Assembly: GCF_001431725.1 (NCBI RefSeq)
Contig: NZ_CP013106.1
Span: forward strand, 4,650,001 to 4,714,000
Length of the DNA: 64,000 bases
Direction: 5' to 3'
From: Halomonas huangheensis
GTDB taxonomy: Bacteria > Pseudomonadota > Gammaproteobacteria > Pseudomonadales > Halomonadaceae
Position 1 is the stretch's first letter. Each line of letters opens with the position of its first letter. Positions 47,326-57,738 of the stretch are shown in pieces. Both the position numbers and the translations under genes were made by a program. Under the pieces are notes generated by a model. The model searched no databases. It saw only the letters and a list, made by a program, of their open reading frames with translations, and had not been told where the DNA came from.

Positions 47326-47847
47326 ATGACACAGGATCCTCGATGGCAGCCGCTGGCGACTGCACGGCCGAAGATGAGCCAGAGCTGGTGGCAATGGATC
47401 TCCTCTCGTGACTCCTTGACCCAACGCCTGGTACAGGCCGCAGGAGAGCGCCGCTTCAATGTCCGCCTGCTCGATGAACGCAGTGGTCAACCCTACCACG
47501 ACGAAGCCGCCGCACTCGGCCTGATGGACGGGCGCCGTGCCTGGCTACGTGAAGTCGCGTTGTGCGTCGATGACCAACCTTGGGTGGTGGCGCGTTCGGT
47601 CGCCCCTTTGGTTCCACGTCGTTCAGCACCTTTTGCCGGGCTCGGAGAAACCTCACTGGGCAGTTGGCTGTTTCGCCAGCCAGATCTCGAGCGTGGTCCC
47701 ATCGAAGTCAGTCAGTCACCGCGCCCGATCCATGGTGAGAGCGGGATCTGGCAACGCCGCTCAGTCTTTCGCCATGATGGTTGGGCGTTGCTGGTTCAGG
47801 AAGCCTTTCTGCCACAGATGTGCCGCGATCTGTCACTGACGCCCTGA
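47326..47847 (+). CDS. ubiC: chorismate pyruvate-lyase
   Basis: The 173-residue protein matches UbiC: WLTL-like WWQWISSRDSLTQRL near the N-terminus, REVALCVDDQPWVVARSV and LGSWLF, with the conserved C-terminal residues of the product-binding pocket. UbiC splits chorismate into pyruvate and 4-hydroxybenzoate, the first step of ubiquinone synthesis. ATG 47326 has GGAAAG upstream. ubiA follows. Confidence 0.92.
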   Translation: MTQDPRWQPLATARPKMSQSWWQWISSRDSLTQRLVQAAGERRFNVRLLDERSGQPYHDEAAALGLMDGRRAWLREVALCVDDQPWVVARSVAPLVPRRSAPFAGLGETSLGSWLFRQPDLERGPIEVSQSPRPIHGESGIWQRRSVFRHDGWALLVQEAFLPQMCRDLSLTP

Positions 47848-47952
47848 GCCTTACAGCGGTACTGGTCAACCCCGGCTGGCCGCGATAGGCTGACCCCATT
47901 TCCGATCAGGCCGCATCGACAGCAACGCGGCAGCCAACCACGAGATAGCCAG

Positions 47953-48849
47953 ATGGATCGATCCCTGCTGCGCCCACAAGGCCTGCTGACGCGCCTCCCC
48001 GATTTTCTCGCCCTGATGCGCCTCGACCGCCCTATCGGCACCTGGCTGCTGATGTGGCCAACGCTATGGGCGTTGTGGGTCGCATCGCAGGGCATCCCGG
48101 AACGCAGCACGCTGCTGATCTTCGTGCTCGGTGTCTATCTGATGCGTGCCGCCGGCTGCGTGATCAACGACTACGCGGATCGTCATTTCGACGGTCACGT
48201 CAAACGCACCCGCAACCGGCCGCTGGCGACTGGCCGTATCAGCGAGACCGAAGCCAAGGTGCTGTTTGCGTTGCTGATTACTGCGGCTTTCGTGCTGGTC
48301 TGGTTCACCAACGGCTTTACCGTCTGGCTGTCATTGATCGGCGCGGCGCTGGCCGCCTGCTACCCCTTCATGAAGCGCTATACCAACCTCCCCCAGGTCG
48401 TACTGGGCGCGGCCTTTTCCTGGGCAATTCCCATGGCCTTCGGTGCAGTACTGGGCGAGGTGCCCAAGGTCGCCTGGTTGCTGTTTATCGCCAATGTGCT
48501 GTGGACGGTGGCCTACGATACCCAATACGCCATGGTCGATCGTGATGATGACCTGCGCGTCGGCATCAAGTCGACGGCAGTACTGTTCGGGCGCTTCGAT
48601 TGCCTGATCATCGGGCTGCTGCAGCTGGCCACATTGGTATTGCTGATCTGGGTCGGTGCCCTTCTCCAACTGGGCGGTTTCTACTGGTTGGGCCTGGCCT
48701 CCATGGCCGCGACCTTCCTCCACCAGCAACGCCTTATTCGTGATCGCGACCGCGACCGCTGCTTTCAGGCATTTCTCAACAATCACTGGTCGGGCCTGCT
48801 ACTGTTCGCGGGGCTGGGATTGAGCCTGTACCCCAGCATCACTCCTTGA
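47953..48849 (+). CDS. ubiA: 4-hydroxybenzoate polyprenyltransferase
   Basis: The 298-residue membrane protein has about nine helices and both aspartate-rich motifs: NDYADRHFD (about 73-81) and [12 protein letters not shown]. UbiA attaches the polyprenyl tail to 4-hydroxybenzoate, the product of UbiC. The two genes are 105 bases apart and probably form one transcription unit. Confidence 0.96.
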   Translation: MDRSLLRPQGLLTRLPDFLALMRLDRPIGTWLLMWPTLWALWVASQGIPERSTLLIFVLGVYLMRAAGCVINDYADRHFDGHVKRTRNRPLATGRISETEAKVLFALLITAAFVLVWFTNGFTVWLSLIGAALAACYPFMKRYTNLPQVVLGAAFSWAIPMAFGAVLGEVPKVAWLLFIANVLWTVAYDTQYAMVDRDDDLRVGIKSTAVLFGRFDCLIIGLLQLATLVLLIWVGALLQLGGFYWLGLASMAATFLHQQRLIRDRDRDRCFQAFLNNHWSGLLLFAGLGLSLYPSITP

Positions 48850-48931
48850 GTAACTTTCAGTCACTGAACGGCACCAATTCAGCTTCCGGCAGCATATTTT
48901 TCGGCATGCCATATTCATGTTTCTGCACAAG

Positions 48932-48965
48932 CTGTAACCAAAACGTCATAATTAAATGCTGTCAT
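48932..48965 (+). promoter_or_regulatory. candidate Pho box upstream of phoB
   Basis: CTGTAAC (48932-48938) and ACGTCAT (48943-48949) are spaced 11 bases apart like PhoB half sites, and CTGTCAT (48959-48965), the exact consensus half site, follows. The third copy is out of the usual 11-base phase. The site is about 80 bases before the phoB start, so autoregulation is likely. Confidence 0.6.
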
Positions 48966-49046
48966 CATCAGCGTAGTATCTTGTGCTCCTGAGCACTGTC
49001 CATGCCCCAGAGCAGTATTTACGCCCCTGATTCATGAGGCCCCGGG

Positions 49047-49736
49047 ATGACCGCCAAGACCGTTCTGATCGTCGACGATGAAGCGCCTATCCGTGAGATG
49101 ATCGCTGTGGCGTTGGAAATGGCCGATTACCGCGTACTCGAGGCCGACAACGCCCAATCCGCGCATGCGATTATCGTCGACCACCAACCCGACCTGGTGC
49201 TGCTCGACTGGATGATGCCTGGTACCAGCGGTATTGAACTGGCTCGTCGTCTCAAGCGCGAGGAAACTACCGCAGAATTGCCGATTATCATGCTCACCGC
49301 CAAGGGTGAGGAAGACAACAAGATCCAGGGGCTCGAAGCCGGCGCCGATGATTACATCACCAAGCCGTTCTCACCGCGAGAACTGGTCGCCCGCCTCAAG
49401 GCAGTACTGCGCCGTGCGACGCCACGAGGCATCGAGGACCCCGTTGAAGTTGAGGGTTTGATGCTCGACCCGGTCAGCCATCGCGTCAGCGTAGAAGGTC
49501 GGTCACTGGAAATGGGTCCGACCGAGTATCGCCTGCTACAGTTCTTCATGACCCATCAGGAACGTGCCTACACCCGTGGCCAACTGCTCGATCAGGTGTG
49601 GGGTGGCAATGTCTATGTGGAGGAGCGCACCGTGGATGTTCATATCCGCCGCCTGCGCAAGGCACTCGGTGAGCCGCATCAGCAATTGATTCAGACGGTC
49701 CGCGGCACCGGCTACCGCTTCTCCGCCAAGGTGTAA
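49047..49736 (+). CDS. phoB: phosphate response regulator PhoB
   Basis: The 229-residue protein has a receiver domain with phosphoacceptor Asp54 (LLDWMMPG), acidic D10/D11 and Lys in [10 protein letters not shown], and a C-terminal OmpR-type winged helix ending VRGTGYRFS. PhoB, when phosphorylated by PhoR, activates the Pho regulon, including pstS and pstC. phoR begins nine bases downstream. A Pho-box-like region precedes it. Confidence 0.96.
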   Translation: MTAKTVLIVDDEAPIREMIAVALEMADYRVLEADNAQSAHAIIVDHQPDLVLLDWMMPGTSGIELARRLKREETTAELPIIMLTAKGEEDNKIQGLEAGADDYITKPFSPRELVARLKAVLRRATPRGIEDPVEVEGLMLDPVSHRVSVEGRSLEMGPTEYRLLQFFMTHQERAYTRGQLLDQVWGGNVYVEERTVDVHIRRLRKALGEPHQQLIQTVRGTGYRFSAKV

Positions 49737-49745
49737 GGGCCATTA

Positions 49746-51092
49746 GTGGGACTTCTCTGGAGACGCGAGCTGTGGCGACTGACTGCACTGGTTACGATTG
49801 GTGCGCTGCTCGGCTGGCCTTTTTCCCTTGCCGCCTGGGGCATCATCATCGGCCTCGGCCTGATACTGGCCTACCATCTGCGTCAGCTACACGCCCTCTA
49901 TGACTGGCTGACCCACCGTCCTCAGCAGGAACCCCCCGCTGCCACCGGCATCTGGGGTGAGTTGTTCGATCGTCTATACCGCTACCAGAAAGGCCAACGC
50001 ATCACCCAGCGTCGCCTACGCTCGACGCTGCAGCGTATCCAGGAATCGTCTGAAGCCATGCGCGACAGCGTGGTGATGCTCGACCGCCATGGTGACCTCG
50101 AGTGGTGGAACAGCGCCGCCGAACGCATGCTCGGGCTCAAACCAGCCCAGGATCGCGGCCAGCACATCACCAACCTGCTGCGTGATCCGCGCTTCGTCGG
50201 TTACCTCAACAAACGAGACTATCGCGAACCGCTGTCGCTGCCGTCGCCCATCGACGAGAACATGATGCTGCAGTTCCAGATCACCCTGTATGGTGACGAC
50301 GAACGGCTGCTCATGGCACGCGACATCACTCGTCTCCACCGCCTCGAACAGATGCGCCGTGACTTCGTGGCCAACGTCTCGCACGAATTGCGCACGCCTC
50401 TGACCGTACTGACTGGCTACCTGGAAACCTACAGCGACATGGCGGAGATGCTTCCAGCACGCCTGGCGCGGAGCATCGATCAGATGCAGGGACAGACCCG
50501 GCGCATGCAGAACCTGGTCAATGACCTGCTGCTGCTGTCACGGTTGGAAAATGACCAGGGCGGCAATGACCATGTCCGTCTCGACCCGCGCAGTCTATTG
50601 CAGGCCGTGGAACGCGATGCCAACGCGCTATCCAATGACCGCCAGCGAATCGAGATCAGTGTCGATGACCCCCATGCGCTCTGGGGTAGCGAAAAGGAAG
50701 TCCACAGCGCGCTGTCCAACCTCGCCTTCAATGCGGTGCGCTATGCCGGAGACGGTGCGCACATTCAGCTGCGCTGGCGTTCCTGCCCGGGAGGTGCCTG
50801 CTTCGAGGTCGAGGATAATGGCGAGGGCATCGATCCACGCCACATCCCACGCCTCACCGAACGCTTCTACCGTGTCGACAAGGGACGCAGCACCGCTACC
50901 GGTGGGACCGGCCTTGGCCTCGCCATCGTCAAGCACGTGCTGCTGCGCCACAATGCTCACCTCGAGATCAGCTCACAGCCTGGTCAGGGCGCGACCTTCC
51001 GCTGTATCTTTCCTACCCAGCGGCTGGTTGATATTGCCGCCAATGACGAGCCCGGCGCAGCGCAGTGCAGCCAGGCACAGACACCAGAGTAG
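49746..51092 (+). CDS. phoR: phosphate sensor histidine kinase PhoR
   Basis: The 448-residue kinase starts with GTG. It has two N-terminal membrane helices (about 12-45), a PAS domain (about 100-195), a HisKA domain with His213 (NVSHELRTPL) and a HATPase domain (NLAFNAVRYA, DNGEGI, GGTGLGLAIVKH). It autophosphorylates and controls PhoB, receiving the phosphate signal through PhoU and Pst. The order phoB-phoR is standard. Confidence 0.96.
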   Translation: MGLLWRRELWRLTALVTIGALLGWPFSLAAWGIIIGLGLILAYHLRQLHALYDWLTHRPQQEPPAATGIWGELFDRLYRYQKGQRITQRRLRSTLQRIQESSEAMRDSVVMLDRHGDLEWWNSAAERMLGLKPAQDRGQHITNLLRDPRFVGYLNKRDYREPLSLPSPIDENMMLQFQITLYGDDERLLMARDITRLHRLEQMRRDFVANVSHELRTPLTVLTGYLETYSDMAEMLPARLARSIDQMQGQTRRMQNLVNDLLLLSRLENDQGGNDHVRLDPRSLLQAVERDANALSNDRQRIEISVDDPHALWGSEKEVHSALSNLAFNAVRYAGDGAHIQLRWRSCPGGACFEVEDNGEGIDPRHIPRLTERFYRVDKGRSTATGGTGLGLAIVKHVLLRHNAHLEISSQPGQGATFRCIFPTQRLVDIAANDEPGAAQCSQAQTPE

Positions 51093-51117
51093 CGCAGGAT
51101 ACTGGCTACCCCTTGTC

Positions 51118-51861
51118 TCAACGTCCGCTGCTGCCATCGGTCACCGCTGGTAGCTGTCGATAGTGTTGATCCCACATCAGGACCGCTCCCGCCACAGCAC
51201 CCGGCAGCAGGAACAGGTTCGCCAACGGAATCCAGGTCACCAGCGTCACCAACCCGCCAAAGCTGAGACTCGGCCACCAGCGAGCCGACAGGCGCTTGCG
51301 CATATCCCGGAAACTGACCTTGTTGTTGTCCATCGGATAGTCGAGGTAAGTGATGGACATGGTCCAAGCGGTGAACAGCACCCAGAGCAGCGGCGCAATC
51401 AGGTTCAACACCGGAATCCAGCTGATGATGAACAACGCAATCATGCGCGGCAGGATATACGCCAGCTTGACCATTTCCCGGCCCAGCGCGTCGACACCGG
51501 TCTTCAGCCAGCCACGATCATCGAGCGGCTCCCTGCCGGTCAGCTCGACTTCGGCCCGTGCCGCCAGAAAACCGTAGAAGGGCGCGGCGATCAAATGCGT
51601 CACAAGGGTGAAGGAAAAAAAGACGATCAGCACCAGACTGACCACGAACAACGGCCAGATCAGCCACTCGAGCCAGCTCAACCAACCGGGGACCATCGCC
51701 ATCCAGCTGGCTAGCCAGCCACCAAACTCGCTCAGCACATAGCTGAACATCGAAACATAGACCACCAGATTAACCAGAATCGGCAGAAACACGTAACGCC
51801 GCAAACCGCGACTGTAGACCAGACGAGTGCCACGTCTCATGGCATCCATAGCATTCAACAT
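51118..51861 (-). CDS. cysZ: sulfate transporter-like membrane protein CysZ (EI24 family)
   Basis: The 247-residue protein has about five to six hydrophobic segments and the EI24/CysZ features GTRLVYSRGLRRYVFLPILVN near the start and YLDYPMDN in the second half. CysZ imports sulfate for cysteine synthesis. ATG 51861 has AAGGA eight bases upstream; ATG 51870 is possible. It converges on phoR and is not part of the phosphate operon. Confidence 0.88.
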   Translation of the reverse strand: MLNAMDAMRRGTRLVYSRGLRRYVFLPILVNLVVYVSMFSYVLSEFGGWLASWMAMVPGWLSWLEWLIWPLFVVSLVLIVFFSFTLVTHLIAAPFYGFLAARAEVELTGREPLDDRGWLKTGVDALGREMVKLAYILPRMIALFIISWIPVLNLIAPLLWVLFTAWTMSITYLDYPMDNNKVSFRDMRKRLSARWWPSLSFGGLVTLVTWIPLANLFLLPGAVAGAVLMWDQHYRQLPAVTDGSSGR

Positions 51862-52062
51862 TTCATACATCCTTGGCAGTGACCGGCCTTCCAGCCCCTG
51901 AAACTGATTTCGACCTCCTGAAACGAGAACGGGCCATCGCCGATTGCGATAGCCCGAAGAGGACAGCGGCATATTGCCATCCCGCCAGGAGCGGCTCTAT
52001 TGAGGCCGCTTATGTCTCGGAGGTCAAGACTCGATACACGCCTACCAGTTGCCCGACCACGC

Positions 52063-52806
52063 TTATTGCTTTCTCGCCGGGCCAGGCCCGGTGATGGCAT
52101 CATGATCAAGATCATCGGGGTCGGTATGGCGGATATCCAGCCCCTTGACCAGGTAGATGACATATTCGGCCAGGTTGTTGGCGTGGTCGCCGATCCGCTC
52201 GAGAGCGCGCAGGATCCACATCACACCCAGCACCGGAGAAATCGAGCGAGCATCTTCCATCATGAATGTCATCAAGGCACGCATGGCGCTCTGATATTCG
52301 CTATCGACGCGATCGTCTTCCTGGACGACTTCCATCGCCAGTTCAGTGTCGAAACGTGCAAAGGATGTCAGTGCATCACGCACCATACGCCGCACATGCT
52401 CACTGATGTTGCGGACTTCCACGAAGCCTCTGGAACCATTATTGCTGCCGATGAGTTCGATGGCATTACGCGCGATCTTGCTGGCTTCATCGCCGATCCT
52501 TTCTAGATCGGAGGCCGCACGAATCACCGCCAGCACCAGACGCAGATCCGAAGCCGCCGGCTGGCGACGCGCCAGTACACGGGTACACTCATCATCGATC
52601 TTGATCTGCATGTCATTGACCGCACGATCATTGTCGACCACACGCTCGGCCAGCGTCGAGTCACCATCGAGCAGTGCGCTGACCGCGTCCTGCACCTGCT
52701 TCTCGACCAGTCCACCCATGGCCATCAGGTGGGTCTTGAGCTCCTCGAGTTCATGGTTGAACTGACGAGAAATGTGCTGGCTGTGGGTATCGCTGGTGAT
52801 ATCCAT
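52063..52806 (-). CDS. phoU: phosphate signalling protein PhoU
   Basis: The 247-residue protein consists of two related three-helix bundles with the E(x)xRIxD-type metal-site residues RAASDLERIGDEASKIA and the parallel RALERIGDHANN. PhoU transmits phosphate status from Pst to PhoR and restrains the kinase when phosphate is sufficient. ATG 52806 has CAGGAGAG upstream; the further upstream frame extension overlaps pstB. It is 22 bases after pstB. Confidence 0.95.
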   Translation of the reverse strand: MDITSDTHSQHISRQFNHELEELKTHLMAMGGLVEKQVQDAVSALLDGDSTLAERVVDNDRAVNDMQIKIDDECTRVLARRQPAASDLRLVLAVIRAASDLERIGDEASKIARNAIELIGSNNGSRGFVEVRNISEHVRRMVRDALTSFARFDTELAMEVVQEDDRVDSEYQSAMRALMTFMMEDARSISPVLGVMWILRALERIGDHANNLAEYVIYLVKGLDIRHTDPDDLDHDAITGPGPARKQ

Positions 52807-52828
52807 AGGTCTCTCCTGTCGGACTCGG

Positions 52829-53662
52829 TCAACTGACCATTCGCCCGGTAATATAATTCTCGGTGCGCCGCAGACGGGGATGGGTGAACAGGGTATCCGT
52901 CGAGCCATACTCCACCAGTTCGCCGTTATGCAGAAACGCTGTGTAATCCGACACCCGCGCCGCCTGTTGCATGTTGTGGGTCACCAGCACCAGAGTGAGA
53001 TGCGACTTCAGGTTGCCGATCAACTCCTCGATCTTCAGTGTCGAGATGGGGTCCAGCGCCGAGGCTGGCTCATCGAGTAACAACACTTCCGGCTCAACGG
53101 CCAGGGTACGGGCAATCACCAGGCGCTGTTGCTGGCCCCCCGACAGGGACCATGCCGACGCGCGCAGGCGCCCCTTCACTTCCTCCCACAGCGCCGCCGA
53201 TTTCAGCGCCCACTCGACGACATCGTCGATACGCCGTTTACTCAATCCTCCCTGCAAGCGCAGGCCAAAAGCCACATTGTCGTAGATCGACATCGGAAAC
53301 GGGTTGGGTGTCTGAAATACCATGCCGACCCGCCGCCTGAGTTCCGCTACCTCAACCCGAGGATCATGAATGTCATGTCCTTCCAGATGAATGGAACCCT
53401 GCCGCGTCACGCTCTCGTCCAGATCATGCAGGCGGTTGAGAGCACGCAGCAGAGTGGATTTTCCGCATCCCGAGGGGCCGATGAAGGCAGTCACTCGATG
53501 ACGTGGAATACGCAGCGTCAAGTCTCTGAGCGCCGGCTTGCCATCATAGGCGAGCGTCAGCCCTTCGATATCAAGGCTTGTCTCGGTGGAGGGAAAATCC
53601 ATGATCGCCCTATTCCGAGTGCTCTGAACACTGCCATCCTTCGGCTTACGATTGACGGACAT
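52829..53662 (-). CDS. pstB: phosphate ABC transporter ATPase PstB
   Basis: The ATPase subunit shows Walker [14 protein letters not shown]-loop [10 protein letters not shown], signature LSGGQQQRL, Walker [16 protein letters not shown] and H-loop [13 protein letters not shown], all typical of PstB. Starts at 53662 (277 residues, as in Pseudomonas), 53698 (overlapping pstA) or 53602 (257 residues, as in E. coli) are all possible; 53662 is an intermediate choice. It lies between pstA and phoU. Confidence 0.94.
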   Translation of the reverse strand: MSVNRKPKDGSVQSTRNRAIMDFPSTETSLDIEGLTLAYDGKPALRDLTLRIPRHRVTAFIGPSGCGKSTLLRALNRLHDLDESVTRQGSIHLEGHDIHDPRVEVAELRRRVGMVFQTPNPFPMSIYDNVAFGLRLQGGLSKRRIDDVVEWALKSAALWEEVKGRLRASAWSLSGGQQQRLVIARTLAVEPEVLLLDEPASALDPISTLKIEELIGNLKSHLTLVLVTHNMQQAARVSDYTAFLHNGELVEYGSTDTLFTHPRLRRTENYITGRMVS

Positions 53663-53675
53663 CAACTCCCCAGCC

Positions 53676-55277
53676 TCATTGACGCGCGAACGCGCCATGA
53701 CGCGTGCGCAAATAGTGACGCAAGAATATTGCAGTAAGGTTAAGCACCAGAATCACCAGTACCAACAATAGCGCTGTGGCATAGATCAAAGGCAAGGCCG
53801 CCTGCACATCACTGGAATGGAAGGCCGAATCGTAGATCTGGTAGCCAAGGTGCATGAACTTGCGTTCGAGGTGCAGCCAGGGGAACTCTCCATCCACCGG
53901 CACCTGAGGAGCCAGCTTGGCCACCCCAACCAACATCAAGGGAGCAACTTCTCCGGCGGCACGCGCAACCGCCAGAATCATCCCGGTCAGCATCGCCGGC
54001 ATTGCCATCGGCAGCACCACACGAGTCAGCATTTCAAGGTGGGTGGCCCCCAACGCCAATGCACCTTCCCGCTGATGCATGGGAATTCTCGCCAGTCCTT
54101 CCTCGGTGGCGACGATGACCACTGGCAAGGTCAGTAGCGCCAGTGTCAGCGAGGCCCACAGTAATCCTCCTGTGCCGAAGGTCGGCGATGGCAGCGTATC
54201 GGCGAAGAACCATTCATCCAGTTGTCCGCCGATGCCATAGACAAAGACACCAAGCCCGAAGACGCCATAGACAATCGAAGGCACGCCCGCGAGATTGCGG
54301 ACACCGATCCGCACCAGCCGGGTCAACCGTCCCTGATGGGCAACTTCATTGAGGTAGACCGCAGCCAGTACACCGAAGGGGGTGACCAGGATCGACATCA
54401 GGATCACCATCAGCACCGTGCCGAAAATCGCTGGCCATACGCCTCCCGCCGTATTGGCTGCGCGGGGTCCCTCTGCGAGAAACTGCCATACCCCACGGGC
54501 CCAGTGACCCACTTTCTGGAAAAAATTCATGCTATTGGGCTGAAAGATGGCATCCACTTCGTCAAGTGGTTGTTCGAGGCGCCAACCCTCAGCGGTCTCG
54601 AGAATCAGCGTGGTACCGCCCATCGATGCTTGCAGATCATGCGCCTGTTGTTGGAGCTCACTGAGACGCTGATGAAGCTGAATGTCTTCACCATTGCCTT
54701 CCAGTTGACGAATCAACGGCAGAATTCGAGTGTTCTCCAGCACGTCACGCTGATCACGCAACTTCCTGATTTCGGAAAGGTTCTTGTCAATCTGTTGCCA
54801 AGCCGCGTCACCATCGAAACGTTTGCCAGCCACATTGACCGCCACCAGGTGGCCAAGAAAATCACTCCAGCTCATCCGCTTGAGGTGCACAATATCGGCT
54901 GGGGTGGTGTCCTGCTCTATGTCTTCTACATCTACCCAGCGCCAGATGCCACCGGAGACATCACGGTTGGCAGTAAAGTAACGGCGCTCCTCTTTACCCT
55001 CTCGACTGCTACCCGCTTCGCTGCTACCTGCGTCCGGAATTTGCCGAGTTTCCACCGGCACGCCGATGACCTGACTACCATCCGCCAGGCCAAGTCGATG
55101 CACTTCGGAGGGCCAGAAGTTGGCCAGACCGCGGCTCATCAACAACACCAGCAATGCACCCAGCATCAGCAGCGACAGTGCCACGGCCATCGCGCACCAC
55201 CATGCCCAGGGCCCTTCACCGCTGCGCCAGCGTCCCGTCTGTGCCGATTCGACGGCAGTATGTCCGGGAATTTTCAT
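53676..55277 (-). CDS. pstA: phosphate ABC transporter permease PstA (long form)
   Basis: The 533-residue protein has one N-terminal helix (about 25-50), a large mostly periplasmic insert of about 200 residues including an acidic, coiled-coil-like part (around 160-215), and then the usual six-helix permease domain ([38 protein letters not shown]). The large insert is like the long PstA of Pseudomonas and absent from E. coli. It overlaps the pstC stop by 4 bases. Confidence 0.93.
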   Translation of the reverse strand: MKIPGHTAVESAQTGRWRSGEGPWAWWCAMAVALSLLMLGALLVLLMSRGLANFWPSEVHRLGLADGSQVIGVPVETRQIPDAGSSEAGSSREGKEERRYFTANRDVSGGIWRWVDVEDIEQDTTPADIVHLKRMSWSDFLGHLVAVNVAGKRFDGDAAWQQIDKNLSEIRKLRDQRDVLENTRILPLIRQLEGNGEDIQLHQRLSELQQQAHDLQASMGGTTLILETAEGWRLEQPLDEVDAIFQPNSMNFFQKVGHWARGVWQFLAEGPRAANTAGGVWPAIFGTVLMVILMSILVTPFGVLAAVYLNEVAHQGRLTRLVRIGVRNLAGVPSIVYGVFGLGVFVYGIGGQLDEWFFADTLPSPTFGTGGLLWASLTLALLTLPVVIVATEEGLARIPMHQREGALALGATHLEMLTRVVLPMAMPAMLTGMILAVARAAGEVAPLMLVGVAKLAPQVPVDGEFPWLHLERKFMHLGYQIYDSAFHSSDVQAALPLIYATALLLVLVILVLNLTAIFLRHYLRTRHGAFARQ

Positions 55278-56524
55278 GGGTCACTCCGCACAATACGGAA
55301 GCGCCGCCTCAGGCGGGTACGCACCAACTCGGCCAGCGTATTGACGAGGAAGGTAAACAGGAACAATGCCAGAGCAGCGAGCAACAACAAGCGATAGTGG
55401 GTGCCACCGGGGCCGGCCTCGGGCAGTTCAATGGCAATGCTGGATGCCAGCGAACGCAATCCATCCAGCGGGTTGGCGCTCATCAGTGCGGTGTTACCAC
55501 TGGCCATCAGCACAATCATGGTTTCGCCCACAGCGCGCCCGGCACCGATCATCATCGCCGAGAAGATTCCCGGCCAGGCCACTGGCAACACCACTCTGGT
55601 TAGCGTCTGCCAACGAGTGGCGCCCATTGCCTGTGCGCCGTCCGAGAGACCGCGCGGCACATCCACCAACGCATCCTCGGCCAGCGCATAGATACCCGGC
55701 ATGACCGCGAAGCCCATCGCCAGACCGAGGATCAGTGCATTACGTGCTTCGACGTCCCAACCCAGCCAGGTTTCAATCCACAACCTGAGATCCCCGCCAA
55801 ACCACCAATCCTCAAACAGCGGCGCCAACCAGTGGGCAAGCCATACCAGCAACAGCAGCCATGGAATCAGCCACAATGATGCCCAGCGCAGCGACAATGC
55901 CAATCGCCAGCCGCCAGGTAAGCAGCGGCGCGCTCCGGCAAGGCATAACACACCAAGCGGCAGCAACAGTACCGTCATCAATGCCATCGCCAGATGTAGC
56001 TCCACCCAGGGCCCAAGCACCAGACCCGCAATGAAACCCAGTACCACACTGGGCATGGCTTCCATGAGTTCAAGCGTTGGCTTGATACGTGTTCGCAGAT
56101 GGCGAGACATGTAAAGGCTGGAATGAATCGCTGCGCCCAGTGCCAATGGTACCGCGAGCACCAATGCCCATGCCGCGGCTTCCAGGGTTCCCCATGCCAG
56201 CGGCACCAGACTGACGTATGGGGTCCCACTTTCTTCGAGACGATAGGGCAGCCAGCGATATTCGAGATTGTCACCGTAGGGTTGCGGCTGCCACAACATG
56301 GAGAGAGTCAGCCTGGGTGCCGTTTCCGACGGAAGGTCATCGGAAGGAAAGAATAGCGGAATGACCTCCACTGCGAGGAAAACGCCAATCGCCAATACCG
56401 CCATCAACACGCCAATCCCACCGGCGGTGATCAGAGCCCTGGCCAGCCGATCGCGCCGCTGGCGATAGCGGTGCAAATGTAGCGGACTCTTCGCGGAAGA
56501 GTCAGGCGTGGGCGCGTCAGGCAT
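55274..56524 (-). CDS. pstC: phosphate ABC transporter permease PstC
   Basis: The 416-residue protein has an N-terminal helix, a moderate insert, and the permease motifs PLALGAAIHSSLYMSR, PSVVLGFIAGL and the EAA loop DGAQAMGATRWQTLTRVVLPVA. Compared with the very long PstC of Pseudomonas (about 680 residues, from memory) this form is short. It pairs with PstA in the membrane and overlaps it by 4 bases. A clear Pho box lies just upstream, so pstC-pstA-pstB-phoU can start independently of pstS. Confidence 0.92.
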   Translation of the reverse strand: MPDAPTPDSSAKSPLHLHRYRQRRDRLARALITAGGIGVLMAVLAIGVFLAVEVIPLFFPSDDLPSETAPRLTLSMLWQPQPYGDNLEYRWLPYRLEESGTPYVSLVPLAWGTLEAAAWALVLAVPLALGAAIHSSLYMSRHLRTRIKPTLELMEAMPSVVLGFIAGLVLGPWVELHLAMALMTVLLLPLGVLCLAGARRCLPGGWRLALSLRWASLWLIPWLLLLVWLAHWLAPLFEDWWFGGDLRLWIETWLGWDVEARNALILGLAMGFAVMPGIYALAEDALVDVPRGLSDGAQAMGATRWQTLTRVVLPVAWPGIFSAMMIGAGRAVGETMIVLMASGNTALMSANPLDGLRSLASSIAIELPEAGPGGTHYRLLLLAALALFLFTFLVNTLAELVRTRLRRRFRIVRSDP

Positions 56525-56568
56525 GGGAAATAATGACCGGGTTCATATAGCAAAGTTAAGGCAATTTC

Positions 56569-56586
56569 ATGACAGCAAGATGACAA
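56569..56586 (-). promoter_or_regulatory. Pho box upstream of pstC
   Basis: On the minus strand TTGTCAT-CTTG-CTGTCAT gives two near-consensus PhoB half sites in the standard 11-base phase, 45 bases before the pstC start and within the pstS-pstC gap. This is the strongest Pho box in the window. Confidence 0.8.
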
Positions 56587-56631
56587 CCGCCAATTCACAA
56601 CTTCCCGTCCACCAGGCAAGTTCTCTGATCC

Positions 56632-57612
56632 TCAGGTCCCGGACAATACATCCAGATCGCCAAATGCCGGCAGGCCAAGGCGTTGCCGCTGAGTCTCGAG
56701 CTCGGGAATCGGCAGCGCCACAAACCCCAACTCAGTCACCACCTGTTGTCCGCGTGGTGACAGAATCAGGTCAAGCAGCGCACGCTCCGGCGCTGGTAGG
56801 GCGGCGTCTGGAGGACGGTTGACGTACAACAGCAGCTCTCGTGCCATGGGATAGGCCCCACTATGCAGCGTTTGATGATTGGGACTCACAGCCTCTCCAC
56901 GGGGCCCGATGGCAACGGTATGCACATCGGCCGTCAAGTGGTTGAGGCCAGCATAGCCGATGGCACCAGGATCCGACCCCACTGCGGCGACCACCGCCGC
57001 TGAACCGGGCGACGCATTGACCGTGACTCGAAAGTTGCCATCACACAAGGCGGCACGGCGAAACAGCTCATGGGTACCGGACACCGCATTGCGTCCATGC
57101 ACATGGATGCGCCCCGAAGGTGAGTCGAGCCCCAACTGACTCCAGTGTGTCACTTCTGCTTCAGCACCACAGCGTCGGGTATCGGAAAATATCGCATCCA
57201 GTTGCTGCGCAGTAAGCTGCTGAAGGGGGTTATGGCGATTGACTACTATCACCAGCGCATCTCGACCTACTGCCACGCGCGTCGGCTGATATCCATGACG
57301 TTCAGCAAAACTCGAGCGCTCGTTATCCAGCATCGGTCGCGACATGGGCCCGATCAGCGTCGTACCCGCGGTCAGTGCTGTCGGGGCGCTGGCAGAGCCG
57401 CTGGCCTGCATCTGCACCCTCAGGCCGGGATGATCCTGCCTCAGAAGCTCTCCCCAGCGCAGCATCAACTCCGCCATGGTATCGGAACCCACGGTATCCA
57501 GATTGCCCACCACATCATCAGCCTGGGCCCAGCCTGGGGTCAGACCGAGGCAACACAGCAACAACAGGCAGACGATATTTCCTGTTATCTGAAGATTTCG
57601 CAACAACTGCAT
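56632..57612 (-). CDS. pstS: phosphate ABC transporter periplasmic binding protein
   Basis: The 326-residue protein has a signal peptide (about 1-31) and the substrate-binding features of PstS-like proteins: VGSDTMAELMLRWGE, an SGSA turn for phosphate oxygens (ASGSASAP), ALVIVVNRHNPL, and GRNAVSGTHELFRR. GGAGG precedes the ATG. It is in line with pstC, pstA, pstB and phoU. A half Pho site, TTGTCAT on the minus strand (57711-57717), lies about 100 bases upstream, but a second half site is not clear. Confidence 0.88.
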   Translation of the reverse strand: MQLLRNLQITGNIVCLLLLCCLGLTPGWAQADDVVGNLDTVGSDTMAELMLRWGELLRQDHPGLRVQMQASGSASAPTALTAGTTLIGPMSRPMLDNERSSFAERHGYQPTRVAVGRDALVIVVNRHNPLQQLTAQQLDAIFSDTRRCGAEAEVTHWSQLGLDSPSGRIHVHGRNAVSGTHELFRRAALCDGNFRVTVNASPGSAAVVAAVGSDPGAIGYAGLNHLTADVHTVAIGPRGEAVSPNHQTLHSGAYPMARELLLYVNRPPDAALPAPERALLDLILSPRGQQVVTELGFVALPIPELETQRQRLGLPAFGDLDVLSGT

Positions 57613-57738
57613 GGACCCTCCGCGCAGTGATGTGGTCTATCAGCAAGTAGAGGGGCGGTATATAGCATGGCATGATGTCAGCACATGCTAGTGTCGCCAC
57701 AATAACCACAATGACAACAATGCGTCAGGACGACCACC

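Noticed and set aside
54222..55397. 391-codon frame opposite pstA
   Set aside because: Antisense to pstA; no signal, domain or ribosome site supports it.
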